DNA of 64,000 bases from Paenibacillus mesophilus (GTDB taxonomy: Bacteria > Bacillota > Bacilli > Paenibacillales > NBRC-103111). Positions 8,058-17,082 of the stretch are shown here, in pieces. The stretch lies in contig NZ_VCRA01000005.1 of the NCBI RefSeq assembly GCF_005938385.1, forward strand, positions 248,001-312,000, read 5' to 3'. A program made the position numbers and the translations under genes. The notes under the pieces were generated by a model. That model did not search any database, was not told the DNA's origin, and saw nothing but the letters and a program-made list of their open reading frames with translations. Position 1 is the stretch's first letter. The number at the start of each line of letters is the position of its first letter.

Positions 8058-8951
8058 TCATACCCGCAGCCTCTGCTGCAGCAATTCGGCCAATTCATCG
8101 GCGCTTTCCCACCCGATCGGGCGCATTTGCATCGACTGAATCGGCATCGCATCCGTAAACTCACGTTTGACGGAGCATATGATGGGCACATCCATACCGA
8201 GCGCCAAGCCTCCTGCGAAGTAAATTTCCGGGCAATGGCCGGACAAATCCGCGACGAACAGCTTGCTCTCGGAGATGGACCGGATCGCGGCATCGTCCAA
8301 TTTATTCCACCTCGTATTTTCATGCAGTCGAGGGGCATACCCGAACCGTTCAATGACCGGGATTATCTTCTCCGACCAGGCTTGGCGGATCTCATCCAAC
8401 TCCGGGATCATGACGAAGCACGGTTTGGACCGTTTCTCGCCCGTTCTTTCCTTCGCGGCCGCCCAGCCCCTCTCCGTCAGTTTGAAGGTCGATCCGATCC
8501 GATCGATCAGTTTCTCGTCCCGAAGTTTCTCAATAATATAAACGAACTCCTGTATATTCGGAGAATACGTTAAATTTCGGTTGTCGGCCAATTGCCCGAT
8601 CACGACCGGCTCATTCGGTCCGCTTGTACGTCTATGGAAGTAGTTCAACAATTTATTTTCTTTCTGTTCGACCGATCCCGGTATACGCGGGGAAGTCCGG
8701 ATTGCCTCCAAATCATCGGCGGAAAGCGCAACCGTCTCTTCGTTATCGGTCAATTCCCTGATATAGCCGGAAATGATCGGAAACATTTGACGTTTGATCT
8801 GGTAAGATAGCGAATTATAATAGTCGTAGCTGTCCCTGCGCAAGCCGTAGGAGCCGTCGGGAGCGCAGCAGCAGCCGATGAAACTGTCGTAGTCGCCTTT
8901 CGGTCGTACCGGAACGATTTTATCGCAAAATAAACACCTTTTTGAATGCAT
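8058..8951 (-). CDS. Zinc-ribbon/winged-helix protein with C-terminal deoxyribosyltransferase-like domain
   Basis: A 297-residue protein that I do not know by name. The N-terminus has C6-x-x-C9 and C27-C28-C29, which may bind zinc. A middle region (about 95-170) looks like a helical or winged-helix domain ending KLTERGWAAAKE. The C-terminal domain (177-297) has the pattern CFVMIP...IIPVIERFGY...IRSISESKLFVADLSG...PEIYFAGGLALGMDVPII, which resembles nucleoside 2-deoxyribosyltransferase/TIR-like Rossmann domains. In relatives the phrase is usually YFEAG; here it is YFAGG, so the usual glutamate is missing. The start at 8951 follows AGGGGGTG; a longer frame to 9023 has no ribosome site. Enzyme or nucleotide sensor cannot be decided. 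Confidence 0.7.
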   Translation of the reverse strand: MHSKRCLFCDKIVPVRPKGDYDSFIGCCCAPDGSYGLRRDSYDYYNSLSYQIKRQMFPIISGYIRELTDNEETVALSADDLEAIRTSPRIPGSVEQKENKLLNYFHRRTSGPNEPVVIGQLADNRNLTYSPNIQEFVYIIEKLRDEKLIDRIGSTFKLTERGWAAAKERTGEKRSKPCFVMIPELDEIRQAWSEKIIPVIERFGYAPRLHENTRWNKLDDAAIRSISESKLFVADLSGHCPEIYFAGGLALGMDVPIICSVKREFTDAMPIQSMQMRPIGWESADELAELLQQRLRV

Positions 8952-9031
8952 TCGTCTCGCACCCCCTACCCTTATCTTTCGTACGGATGATGCCGGATAA
9001 GGGGGCAATGACCGAAAACGCATACGGTTCT

Positions 9032-9325
9032 TTAAATTTCGATATCGGATACGATGCTGTCCACTCTGCCCGATTCCCTAATAAATGCGGCTACGGCTTG
9101 ATGATGCGGGTTCGGACCGTAAGCTTCCAGCGCCGCCCGATCTTCGAAACGAACCGACAGCACGATTTGATACCCTTGGTTTTTCTCCGAAAAATTAATG
9201 CCCGCCTGAAGGTCGACGACTCCGGTCAAATGTGCCCTGAGCGCCTTGAATCGTGCGACTACCTCCTCGAGCTGCTCCCGTGTAGTCGTATCCGCGAATT
9301 TAACAAGTACGATATGATCGATCAT
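9032..9325 (-). CDS. Dabb (stress-responsive A/B barrel) protein
   Basis: A 97-residue protein of the Dabb family (PF07876). It begins MIDHIVLVKF and has LQAGINFSEKNQGYQIVLSVRFEDRAALEAYGPNPHHQAV in the centre, the family's typical pattern; members form dimeric ferredoxin-like barrels. The ATG at 9325 gives the normal family length; the frame can be extended by 7 residues to 9346. Its biochemical role is not set by sequence. It lies 80 bases before the deoxyribosyltransferase-like gene on the same strand. Confidence 0.8.
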   Translation of the reverse strand: MIDHIVLVKFADTTTREQLEEVVARFKALRAHLTGVVDLQAGINFSEKNQGYQIVLSVRFEDRAALEAYGPNPHHQAVAAFIRESGRVDSIVSDIEI

Positions 9326-9403
9326 TAGGCCGATTCCTCTTTCCATATAGGGTGATTAATCCAGTCCAATATACCACCTATCGTCCGGGAATCCAACCGC
9401 CGC

Positions 9404-11695
9404 CTAGCGGTAAAGGATATCGACGAGTCCGGTATCGGGCTTTAGGAGCGGATGCCGGGAAGGGTGAGCCGTATCGTACAGCAGCAAGCTGTGCAATGCT
9501 CTCGTGCACGCGGTATACAGCAAGCTTCTCTCGCTTTCGCGGCCGTACCGGGCAATATCGTATACGATAACGCCGTCGAACTCCAACCCTTTGGCAAAAT
9601 AAACCGGGGCCACGAAGCATTTGCCTTCATACGAGCGAGTTTCTTTCGTGAGCTGCCGGATGCCGGGAATATGCGGCTGAAGCAGCGCACAGGCATGCTC
9701 GCTTTCCTTTGCCGTTCTGCATATGATTGCAATCGACTGCACATTGCCGCGCTGCAGCCTCTCGCAGTCCGACACGATTTGGCGGCGAATCGATTCGTCG
9801 GAATGATCGGAAAGGACGATCCACTCGGGTTTGCCGCCATTTCGTCCGAAAGGCCGAATGGAATCAGATTGCGGCAGCAGGCTGCTCGTGAAGGAAACGA
9901 TTTCAGCCGTAGAACGGTAGCTTTTGTCGAGCCGTAGCACTCCCGTCTGATGCTGCCTGCCCGCTTCCCCGCCCGGCTCTTCAAGCTCCAATCGCGTATG
10001 CGCATAAATCGATTGATGAACGTCTCCTAGCAGTGTCATCTTGCAATTCGGGAGCAGTCGCCGTAGCAGCTCGTAATCAAAACCCGAATAATCTTGCGCC
10101 TCGTCGATGACGATATGCTTGATCGTGTTCGCCGGCTGTATTCCGCCCAAGGAGTACCGCAAATACAAATAGGGCGTGGAATCCTCGACCTGAATATTAC
10201 CGCTCTCCATCGATTCAATTGTATCTGTGCGGATTTGATCCCAGTCCGCGGGTAAACCGTCCGTTCCGATAAGCTTCTCCGGAAGCCCGGGGTCCTGAAA
10301 CAGACGCAAATAGAGCCGTTTATAATCAATGAAATTCCTTTCGTGCAATAAAGCCTTCAGCGGGATTAGCCGGCTGCTAATCTCCGCCGTGCACTGTTTC
10401 AGCAGCTCGCTGTCGCCCTCCCAATATTCGGCCGACTTCACGGTCTTGGCGAGCAGCTGCTTGACCAGCTTGCCGCGCAGCTTTACCAATTCCTTCTCCG
10501 CATGAGCTTGAATTAACGATATCCGTTTCGGAATAGGGTGTCTGCTCCATTCTCCGTAAAACAGCTCCGTCATTTGATTGCCGGACAGCAGTCTATTACC
10601 GCCGGCGTACATATCGCGAAACTTAATCCCTTCCCGCCCCAACAGGTCGACATACCGATCGATCATAGTTTGAAATAACGGCGAAGTTTTAAAGCGGATC
10701 GCACTTTCCATCCGGCTCGCATCGGCTTCATGCATGGACGTAAGCATACGCTCCAACTGCTCGTATGGATGCTCGACTGTCCATTCCCCGCCCAGAAGCT
10801 CCCGCTTATACTCGATGAATGTCGTCTGTTTGACATTGGACTCGCCGAGGTCGGGCAGTACGTTGGAAATATAATCGGTAAATATCGGGTTGGGCGAAAA
10901 TAAGATGAACTGCTCCTCGGAGAGCGAGTCCCTGTACTTGTACAGCAAATAAGCGATCCGATGCAGAGCGGCCGTCGTTTTGCCGCTTCCGGCCGCGCCC
11001 TGCACGAGCAAGACCCGGTGCTTCTCGTTTCGAATAATTTCATTTTGTTCCTTCTGGATCGTTGCCGCGATGCTTCTCAGCTTCTCGTCCGTTCCCCGGG
11101 ACAGCATGGCCAGCAGCATTTCGTCGCGAATATGAACGTCGGTTTCGAACATGTGCTGCAGCGTGCCGTCGTGAATCAAATACTGCCTTTTTAATGAGAC
11201 GACTCCGCTTATGATCCCATCGGGAGCGGTGTAGGAAGCCGAACCAACCCCATAATCGTAATACATGGCCGCTATCGGGGAACGCCAATCATACACGAGA
11301 AATTGCTCCGTCTCTTCATCGAGCACACTGATTGTGCCGATATAAAATCGGGAAGGCGAGCCGGAATCATCCTCGGAGAAATCGAATCGGCCGAAGTAAG
11401 GCGAGGCGGCGATTTTCTGCAAAAGCTGCAGCTGCTTGACTGCTCGTAAATAAGTTTTTTCTTCGCTGTTCAGCAGCATCGATTGCTGCGAGATGCTCGC
11501 ATAGGTTTCCAATAAATCGTTTGGGTCGATCGTGATGTCGGCCCAAAACTGCTTGCGGAATTCCACGATGTCCGTTTTGCGCGTCTCGCATTGCTGCTGC
11601 AATTCCGCGATCTTCTTGTTGATGCAGGCAATTGTTCTTTCGAGGTTGCTAAGCTCCAATTGCAATTCCGGTTCGACATGCCGAGCGGTCGCCAC
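9404..11695 (-). CDS. helD: RNA polymerase recycling motor HelD (UvrD/Rep-like ATPase)
   Basis: A 763-residue superfamily 1 helicase-like ATPase. A coiled N-terminal arm (about 10-95 of the longer frame) is followed by PYFGRFDF and FLVYDWRSPIAAMYY, both hallmarks of Bacillus HelD. Walker A GAAGSGKTT is near residue 233, and the DEAQD box and a late GLEFDGVIVYD motif are present. In Bacillus HelD binds RNA polymerase and helps release it from DNA in an ATP-dependent way. I chose the GTG at 11695, 9 bases after AGGAGG; the open frame starts six codons earlier at 11713, but that GTG overlaps the ribosome site. Confidence 0.88.
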   Translation of the reverse strand: MATARHVEPELQLELSNLERTIACINKKIAELQQQCETRKTDIVEFRKQFWADITIDPNDLLETYASISQQSMLLNSEEKTYLRAVKQLQLLQKIAASPYFGRFDFSEDDSGSPSRFYIGTISVLDEETEQFLVYDWRSPIAAMYYDYGVGSASYTAPDGIISGVVSLKRQYLIHDGTLQHMFETDVHIRDEMLLAMLSRGTDEKLRSIAATIQKEQNEIIRNEKHRVLLVQGAAGSGKTTAALHRIAYLLYKYRDSLSEEQFILFSPNPIFTDYISNVLPDLGESNVKQTTFIEYKRELLGGEWTVEHPYEQLERMLTSMHEADASRMESAIRFKTSPLFQTMIDRYVDLLGREGIKFRDMYAGGNRLLSGNQMTELFYGEWSRHPIPKRISLIQAHAEKELVKLRGKLVKQLLAKTVKSAEYWEGDSELLKQCTAEISSRLIPLKALLHERNFIDYKRLYLRLFQDPGLPEKLIGTDGLPADWDQIRTDTIESMESGNIQVEDSTPYLYLRYSLGGIQPANTIKHIVIDEAQDYSGFDYELLRRLLPNCKMTLLGDVHQSIYAHTRLELEEPGGEAGRQHQTGVLRLDKSYRSTAEIVSFTSSLLPQSDSIRPFGRNGGKPEWIVLSDHSDESIRRQIVSDCERLQRGNVQSIAIICRTAKESEHACALLQPHIPGIRQLTKETRSYEGKCFVAPVYFAKGLEFDGVIVYDIARYGRESERSLLYTACTRALHSLLLYDTAHPSRHPLLKPDTGLVDILYR

Positions 11696-11942
11696 TCGCA
11701 TCATCCTCCTCACGGATTCGGTTGGATTGGACGGGTTGCAGGAATTTGGGGCATTAATGTCGAAAATAACTCATTGACAAGACGACTGAAATGTGGTAAA
11801 ATTAAATTGATATTTTTATGGATATAAATAGAAAATCGTGGGAATATTATATCACACCTTACTGCAATTTATCAATTAAGAGAAGCGTCTATCGACGTTT
11901 CGCTTAACACTTTAGCGATCTTAAACATTGTTTATCGATAAG

Positions 11943-11973
11943 AAAAAACCGTCCGGAAATGGACGGTTTTTTT
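11943..11973. terminator. Bidirectional intrinsic terminator
   Basis: CCGTCC-GGAAAT-GGACGG is flanked by six A on one side and seven T on the other, so it can work on both strands. On the minus strand it would stop read-through from nagA (stop 12281) before helD. Confidence 0.75.
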
Positions 11974-12049
11974 GACGTGTAAAATATTACGTTTCGATCC
12001 CCTTGTACTTCTCAGTAAGCGCCTATAATGAAAGGCATCTCAGGTAAAC

Positions 12050-12240
12050 AATGAACCTAATTTGCTTATTTGCAAACCTCATTGCGCTATTTGGCTTCAC
12101 TTCCTCGCAATTGGAGGAACAGTGAACCTGGAGTTACTATTACTGAACCTAAGTTTACTAATAGTAAAATATGGGTCACTAATTGCTGAAATCGCTCCTA
12201 TGGCAAGAGATTAGAGCAACAAAGTTCAGTAATAGTGAAG
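12050..12240. repeat. Intergenic block of short direct and inverted repeats
   Basis: TTACTATTACTGAA at 12134 has an inverted copy, TTCAGTAATAGTGAA, at 12225. Between them is a perfect 15-base palindrome, TTTACTAATAGTAAA, at 12154-12168. The word TGAACCT or a near copy recurs. No coding frame explains it. It resembles dispersed intergenic repeats of Paenibacillus genomes, but that is from memory. Confidence 0.5.
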
Positions 12241-12280
12241 CTCGGTTCGTTCCAGTCCATATCCAAAATATGCCGACCGC

Positions 12281-13432
12281 TTAAGTCAGCCGTCCTTTGA
12301 TCATCGTCCATTGCACCTCGAACTCTTCATTCAACAAGACGAGATCAGCCGCACATCCTTGGGCGATTCGCCCCTTATCGGGAAGTCCGAGTATATCCGC
12401 GGGAGTCGTGGAAGCCATTCTCACCGCTTCCGTTAGCGGAATTCCAAGCTCAACCGTGTATCGCAGCGCTTTGTTCATCGTCACCGTACTGGATGCCAAT
12501 GTCCCGTCGGCCAGCCTGGCAACGCCGTCGGCAACTTGGACGGTGTGCCCTCCGAACGTATATGTGCCGTCACCGAGTCCCATTGCCTGCAGCGCATCCG
12601 TAATCAATACGACTCCCCCGGCGCCTTTGATCCGGTGCATCAAGCGAATGATCGCCGGATGCAGGTGAACATGATCCACGATAGCTTGCAGGCTTACATG
12701 CTCTTCTTCGAACGCCGCCACGACAAGTCCGGGATCGCGATGGTGAATCGGGCGCATACCGTTAAAGCAATGCGTAACATGGCTCGCTCCCTGGGCAAAA
12801 GCCAACTTGGCCTCTTCATAAGTGGCGTCCGAGTGCGCGACGGCGATAATAGCCCCTTGCTCGCGCAAATACGATATGAGCTCGATGCCTCCGGGTAATT
12901 CCGGGGCAATCGTGACCATTTTGATCAAATCGCCGGCTTCCCGGAATAGGAGGTTCATTTCGTCTAGGTCGGGATGCCGCAAAAATTTCTCGTTCTGCAT
13001 CCCTTTCCGCTTTACATTCAAATAGGGCCCTTCCAGATGTAGTCCGGCAACTGCCGCTCCCCGTTCATGACCGATGACCCGTCTTACGCTATGGATCATT
13101 GCGAGCAGATCCTCCAAGGTCGAGCTTACCGAGGTTGCCAGAAATGAAGTACAACCGCTGGCCGCGCACGCCTGGGATACTTGCTGGACGCTCTCCTCCG
13201 TTCCGTCCATCATATCGAAACCGCTGGCTCCGTGAATATGGACGTCGATCATGCCCGGAATGAGCAGCATGCCGTTCCCGTCAATGACCGTGTCATCCGC
13301 CTGTAATTCCGAATTGGCGATGGCCCCTGAACCGATCCGCTCGATACGTCCGGCATCAATCCATATAGCGGCACTTGAAATAATCGAATCCGGACAAACC
13401 GCCCGAACGTTGGTAATGATCGTACGACTCAA
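12281..13432 (-). CDS. nagA: N-acetylglucosamine-6-phosphate deacetylase
   Basis: A 383-residue amidohydrolase that removes acetate from GlcNAc-6-phosphate to give glucosamine-6-phosphate in the cytoplasm. Typical motifs are IDVHIHGASGFDMMDG (about 62-77), GLHLEGPYLN (about 129-138), the metal histidines in VAHSDAT and SHVTHCFNGM and the catalytic aspartate in VLITDALQAMG. The start is TTG, about 10 bases after AAGGAG. It follows the iron importer by 46 bases on the same strand. No nagB is in the window, but the GH20 cluster 30 kb away could supply its substrate pathway. Confidence 0.92.
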   Translation of the reverse strand: MSRTIITNVRAVCPDSIISSAAIWIDAGRIERIGSGAIANSELQADDTVIDGNGMLLIPGMIDVHIHGASGFDMMDGTEESVQQVSQACAASGCTSFLATSVSSTLEDLLAMIHSVRRVIGHERGAAVAGLHLEGPYLNVKRKGMQNEKFLRHPDLDEMNLLFREAGDLIKMVTIAPELPGGIELISYLREQGAIIAVAHSDATYEEAKLAFAQGASHVTHCFNGMRPIHHRDPGLVVAAFEEEHVSLQAIVDHVHLHPAIIRLMHRIKGAGGVVLITDALQAMGLGDGTYTFGGHTVQVADGVARLADGTLASSTVTMNKALRYTVELGIPLTEAVRMASTTPADILGLPDKGRIAQGCAADLVLLNEEFEVQWTMIKGRLT

Positions 13433-13478
13433 TGTGCATCAGCTCCTTGCTGCCGGTTATTCAATTCTGTCATAAACG

Positions 13479-14117
13479 CTATCCGATGCGAACGATACGG
13501 TCGCACAAAGCTTCCGCATCGTCTTTGTCGTGAGTAACAAGAATGGATGTGATGGTAGCCTTCTGCAGCAGCTGCTTCAATTGCTGGCGAATGCTTACTT
13601 TCAGATCGGCATCCAAATTGCTGAAAGGCTCATCCATCAGCAAAATGGACGGCTCCGGCGCCAACGCCCGGGCAAAAGCGACACGCTGCTGCTGCCCTCC
13701 GCTTAGCTCGTGAGGGTACCGCTTCCGATAGTCCTCGAGATGTACGAGCTCCAGCATATCGGTTACTTTTGCCTCCCGGACCTTTTTCGGGAGACGGTGC
13801 AGACCGAACGCAATATTTTGCTCAACGGTAAGATGAGGAAATAAGGCGTAATCCTGGAACACCATGCCTACCCCGCGATGTTCGGGATTGACGAAATGCC
13901 CGGCGTCGACCATCGTCCGCCCATTGATCGAGATCCGTCCAGAGCGGGGTTCCTCCAGCCCAGAGATGAGCCGCAGCAGCGTGCTTTTGCCGGAACCGCT
14001 CCTCCCTAATATGCCAACGACTTCCCCTTGCTCGACGGTTATGGAAAAATCGTTCAGCACGCTCCCGTTGCCGGCGCCATATTGAAAAGAGACATTCGAC
14101 ATTTCAAAAAAAGTCAT
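13479..14117 (-). CDS. fbpC: Ferric iron ABC importer ATPase, short form
   Basis: A 212-residue ATPase with Walker A GRSGSGKST, the signature [16 protein letters not shown] and Walker B SILLMDEPFSNLD. I start it at the ATG at 14117, whose ATGA overlaps the permease stop; the longer frame would lie inside the permease gene. FbpC/PotA-type ATPases usually have 340-360 residues with a C-terminal TOBE regulatory domain; this one ends just after the H-loop region (LVTHDKDDAEALCDRIVRIG), so that domain is absent. It forms an operon with the permease and the iron-binding protein. Confidence 0.8.
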   Translation of the reverse strand: MTFFEMSNVSFQYGAGNGSVLNDFSITVEQGEVVGILGRSGSGKSTLLRLISGLEEPRSGRISINGRTMVDAGHFVNPEHRGVGMVFQDYALFPHLTVEQNIAFGLHRLPKKVREAKVTDMLELVHLEDYRKRYPHELSGGQQQRVAFARALAPEPSILLMDEPFSNLDADLKVSIRQQLKQLLQKATITSILVTHDKDDAEALCDRIVRIG

Positions 14118-15766
14118 TTGGCTTGTTTCTCTCCCAACACATGATAAACCCATACGGATACGATTCCGACCCCAATAATGAACAGGGAGGGTAAGGAAGC
14201 TTGATGGATTTGTTCGTCGCTCGCATACTGGTAAGCTTTCGTAGCTAATGTATCGAAATTAAAAGGCCGCAGCAGGAGCGTGAGCGGCAGCTCCTTCACG
14301 ATTTCCATGAACGTCAGGATGCCGCCCGTAAATACCGCTCCTTTAACCAAAGGAAGGTCGACTTTAAAAAACGTCCGGGTCATCCCCATGCCTAGCATTC
14401 GCGAAGCTTCCGAATAGCGGTTGCCGATCTTCTCGAATCCGGCTTCCACGGAGTTGAACCCGACTGCGAGAAAACGGATGATATAAGCGAAGATGAGCAT
14501 CGCGTAAGACATGCTGAGCACCAGCTTATTCACGCCCCACCCAAGCTTCTCGTACAATCCTGCCAGCTGGTGGTCGAGCGAGATGAACACGGCGAGCACG
14601 CCTATGGCAAGAACGGCCCCCGGTATAGAATAACCCATGGAGATCAGTTTGGAAAGAACGAGCGTGAATACGGAGCGCTTCATTCGGCATACGTTCGATA
14701 CGATTATGGCAAACAGCATCAGGATTACGATAGAAATGACGGATATGACCAGCGTGTTGGCCAGCATGCCGACAAATTTGGCGTTCCATACGTCCTTATA
14801 CGTCCATTGAGCCCAGACGATCAATTGCACGACCGGGATGAGGAATGCAAATAAAAAAACGGCTGCGCCGAACGCGGACGCCGCGAATGCCGATAAGCCA
14901 CGCAGCTTCCTGCGCTGGAGCGGTCGCGTTTTCCCGGTAGAGGAGCTGTACCTTTTTCGCCTGCGAAGAAGTCTCTCCACGATAAACAATCCGATGATAA
15001 AGCTCATCAACAGCGCGGCCAACCGAAGCGCCGAGTCAACGTCGCTCATGCCGAACCATGTTTTGAAGATGGCGGTTGAAAACGACTGGATGCCGAAATG
15101 CTTCGTAACGCCGAAGTCATTCAATACTTCGAAAGCGACCAAGCTGACTCCCCCGACGATCGCGGCTTGCGAAATCGGGAGAACGACCCGGAAAAAAATG
15201 TGCAGCGGGCTTCGCCCGAGCAACCTAGCATTTTCGATAAATGAAGCGCTCTGCTTCTCCAGAAATGTTTTCGTAATCAAATAGACGTAAGGAAACAAAA
15301 AAAGCGTAAAAATAAAAATAGCGCCCTTCACGGACATGATGTCGAAATAACGCTGATCCGGGGTCCAGCCCAGAACATTGCGTAGAAACGACTGAACGCT
15401 TCCCGTATAGCTCAACATGGAACTATACGTATAAGCCGCAATGTACGGAGGGATTGCCAGCGGCAAAATGAGAGCCCAGGACAAAATACGCCTGAACGGA
15501 AAATCGTAGGCCGCTATCAGCCAGGCCAGCGTCACTCCGATCATTACCGTAAAGGCTGCCGTACCGAGCACAAGCCAAAACGATTGGAGCGCATAATCTT
15601 TCAGCATGTACTGCTGAATATGCTGCCAGTTTTCGTTCGGCTTACGAAGCAGACCGATCAATATATATAGACACGGAAGAAGGGCCAAGATGGCCCCGAC
15701 GATGCTGAGTATGACCCAGCCGCTGCTATTCCGTTTCAGTTTTCGCACGATTGCGGAAACGTTCAT
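14114..15766 (-). CDS. fbpB: Ferric iron ABC importer permease (fused dimer)
   Basis: A 550-residue permease of the FbpB/SfuB type, with two homologous halves of about six membrane segments each. The first half carries the contact loop ENARLLGRSPLHIFFRVVLP and the second EASRMLGMGMTRTFFKVDLP, both matching the EAA motif, so one chain makes the entire channel. It lies 2 bases after the binding-protein gene and overlaps the ATPase start by ATGA. It acts in the cytoplasmic membrane. Confidence 0.88.
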   Translation of the reverse strand: MNVSAIVRKLKRNSSGWVILSIVGAILALLPCLYILIGLLRKPNENWQHIQQYMLKDYALQSFWLVLGTAAFTVMIGVTLAWLIAAYDFPFRRILSWALILPLAIPPYIAAYTYSSMLSYTGSVQSFLRNVLGWTPDQRYFDIMSVKGAIFIFTLFLFPYVYLITKTFLEKQSASFIENARLLGRSPLHIFFRVVLPISQAAIVGGVSLVAFEVLNDFGVTKHFGIQSFSTAIFKTWFGMSDVDSALRLAALLMSFIIGLFIVERLLRRRKRYSSSTGKTRPLQRRKLRGLSAFAASAFGAAVFLFAFLIPVVQLIVWAQWTYKDVWNAKFVGMLANTLVISVISIVILMLFAIIVSNVCRMKRSVFTLVLSKLISMGYSIPGAVLAIGVLAVFISLDHQLAGLYEKLGWGVNKLVLSMSYAMLIFAYIIRFLAVGFNSVEAGFEKIGNRYSEASRMLGMGMTRTFFKVDLPLVKGAVFTGGILTFMEIVKELPLTLLLRPFNFDTLATKAYQYASDEQIHQASLPSLFIIGVGIVSVWVYHVLGEKQAK

Positions 15767-15768
15767 GT

Positions 15769-16875
15769 TTATTTCCAGCCTGCCTTGTTGAGTATTTCGA
15801 TCGATTTTTTGTTATGATCGCCGAGCTTGGAGAAATCGAGCTGCTGCGTTTTGAACGTTCCCCAAGATTTGAGCAGCTCCGGCTTGTCCGCCGTTTCGTT
15901 AACCGGGAACTCGAAGCTTCCTTGCGTCAATATCGTTTGACCTTCTTTGCCGGTGATAAATTCGACCAGCTTGATAGCATTATCCTTGTTTTTCGCATGC
16001 TTCGTCAAGCCTGCGCCGCTAATGTTCAAGTGGGTGCCGGTCGTGCTTTGGTTCGGGAAGAATACCCCGATGTTTTGCGCTACTTTCACTTCTTCCGCAT
16101 CTTTGGAGGCCAGCATTTGTCCTACATAGTATGTGTTCATGATCGCGACGTCGCCGACTTTGGCGGCAATGGCTTTCGCCTGATCACGGTCTCCGCCTTC
16201 CGGCTTGCGGGCCAAGTTAGCGACGATGCCTTTCGACCATTCTTCGGCTTTCTGTTCCCCGTTCAGCTCGATAAAGGAAGCGACAAGCGATTGGTTGTAC
16301 AGGCTGGACGACGAGCGTACCAATACTTTTCCTTTCCATTTCTCGCCGGCCAAATCTTCGTAAGTGGACAATTGCTCCGGCTTGACGCGGTCCTTCGCAT
16401 AGACGATTACGCGCGCGCGGGTGGCGATCCCGACCCAATTGTTGTCTTTATCGCGCAGCTGCTTAGGGACGTTCTTGTCGATGGCCGCGGATTGGAGCGG
16501 CTGCAGCACCGCGTTCTGCTTCGCATAATTCAGCACGCCACCGTCAACGGTAATAAACAAGTCCGCTTCCGAGCTTGCGCCCTCCCGCTTCAGACGCTCT
16601 ACCAGCTCTTCCGCCGTTCCTTTCACTTCGTTTACTTTTATGCCCGTTTGCTTCGTGAACGCTTCGAACAATACGCTGTCCACGTCGTAGTGTCTTGCGG
16701 TATAAACGTTGACGACTTGTTCTTTGCCCTTGCCGCCGTTATCCGCAGGCTTGTTATCCGTCTTAGGCGTGGCCGCATTGTTCGAGGTGTTTCCTGTGCC
16801 GTTCGATGCGCAACCGGCCATCAAGATGACCGTCATCATCAGAAGCATGATGTTAACTAAAGTTTTCCTTTTCAT
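15769..16875 (-). CDS. fbpA: Ferric iron-binding lipoprotein
   Basis: A 368-residue solute-binding protein of the FbpA/FutA class. A lipoprotein signal ends LMAGC with lipid-bearing C22. The mature part begins VVNVYTARHYDVDSVLFEAF, the classic start of ferric-binding proteins, and contains SSSLYNQSLVASFIE and NTYYVGQML in the second half, the latter with the tyrosine pair that binds iron in the family. The ribosome site is AAAGGGAG. Two Fur-box-like sites upstream support iron control. Confidence 0.88.
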   Translation of the reverse strand: MKRKTLVNIMLLMMTVILMAGCASNGTGNTSNNAATPKTDNKPADNGGKGKEQVVNVYTARHYDVDSVLFEAFTKQTGIKVNEVKGTAEELVERLKREGASSEADLFITVDGGVLNYAKQNAVLQPLQSAAIDKNVPKQLRDKDNNWVGIATRARVIVYAKDRVKPEQLSTYEDLAGEKWKGKVLVRSSSSLYNQSLVASFIELNGEQKAEEWSKGIVANLARKPEGGDRDQAKAIAAKVGDVAIMNTYYVGQMLASKDAEEVKVAQNIGVFFPNQSTTGTHLNISGAGLTKHAKNKDNAIKLVEFITGKEGQTILTQGSFEFPVNETADKPELLKSWGTFKTQQLDFSKLGDHNKKSIEILNKAGWK

Positions 16876-16905
16876 TTCGTTCTCCCTTTCGATCTTTTAA
16901 TTGAC

Positions 16906-16924
16906 GATAATATTCATTCTCATT
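16906..16924 (-). promoter_or_regulatory. Fur-box-like site, proximal
   Basis: GATAAT-ATT-CATTCTCATT in front of fbpA resembles the Fur consensus GATAATGATAATCATTATC in its left half and in the CATTCTCATT part. It lies some 30 bases before the start codon. It is weaker than the distal site. Confidence 0.45.
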
Positions 16925-16972
16925 TAAGTCTCAAAAAAAATGATCGATCCCCCCGCACTTTACTTTTATCGT

Positions 16973-16991
16973 TGATAATGAATATCATTAG
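16973..16991 (-). promoter_or_regulatory. Fur box, distal
   Basis: TGATAATGAATATCATTAG is close to the 19-base Fur consensus, with the near-palindrome TGATAATGA/TATCATTA. It lies about 100 bases upstream of fbpA, the right place to block transcription of the fbpABC operon when iron is plentiful. Confidence 0.75.
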
Positions 16992-17082
16992 CATTCACAC
17001 TGAACTATTTCACATTGTAGCGGACTAAAATGAGAAAATGATGTGAAAACGAAAAAAAATTATAATTTGTCAAAATATCCGA

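Larger units (their letters stand above)
11714..12280. other. Intergenic region with terminator and AT-rich repeats
   Basis: About 570 bases without a convincing gene. The HelD-proximal part (11760-11880) is AT-rich and may hold the helD promoter. A symmetrical terminator lies at 11943-11973. From about 12050 to 12240 there is a block of short repeated words (TGAACCT four times, TTACTATTACTGAA and its inverted copy), described separately. Confidence 0.6.

Noticed and set aside
15751..16860. Plus-strand open frame of 369 codons
   Set aside because: It mirrors fbpA, which has a signal peptide, family motifs and ribosome site.
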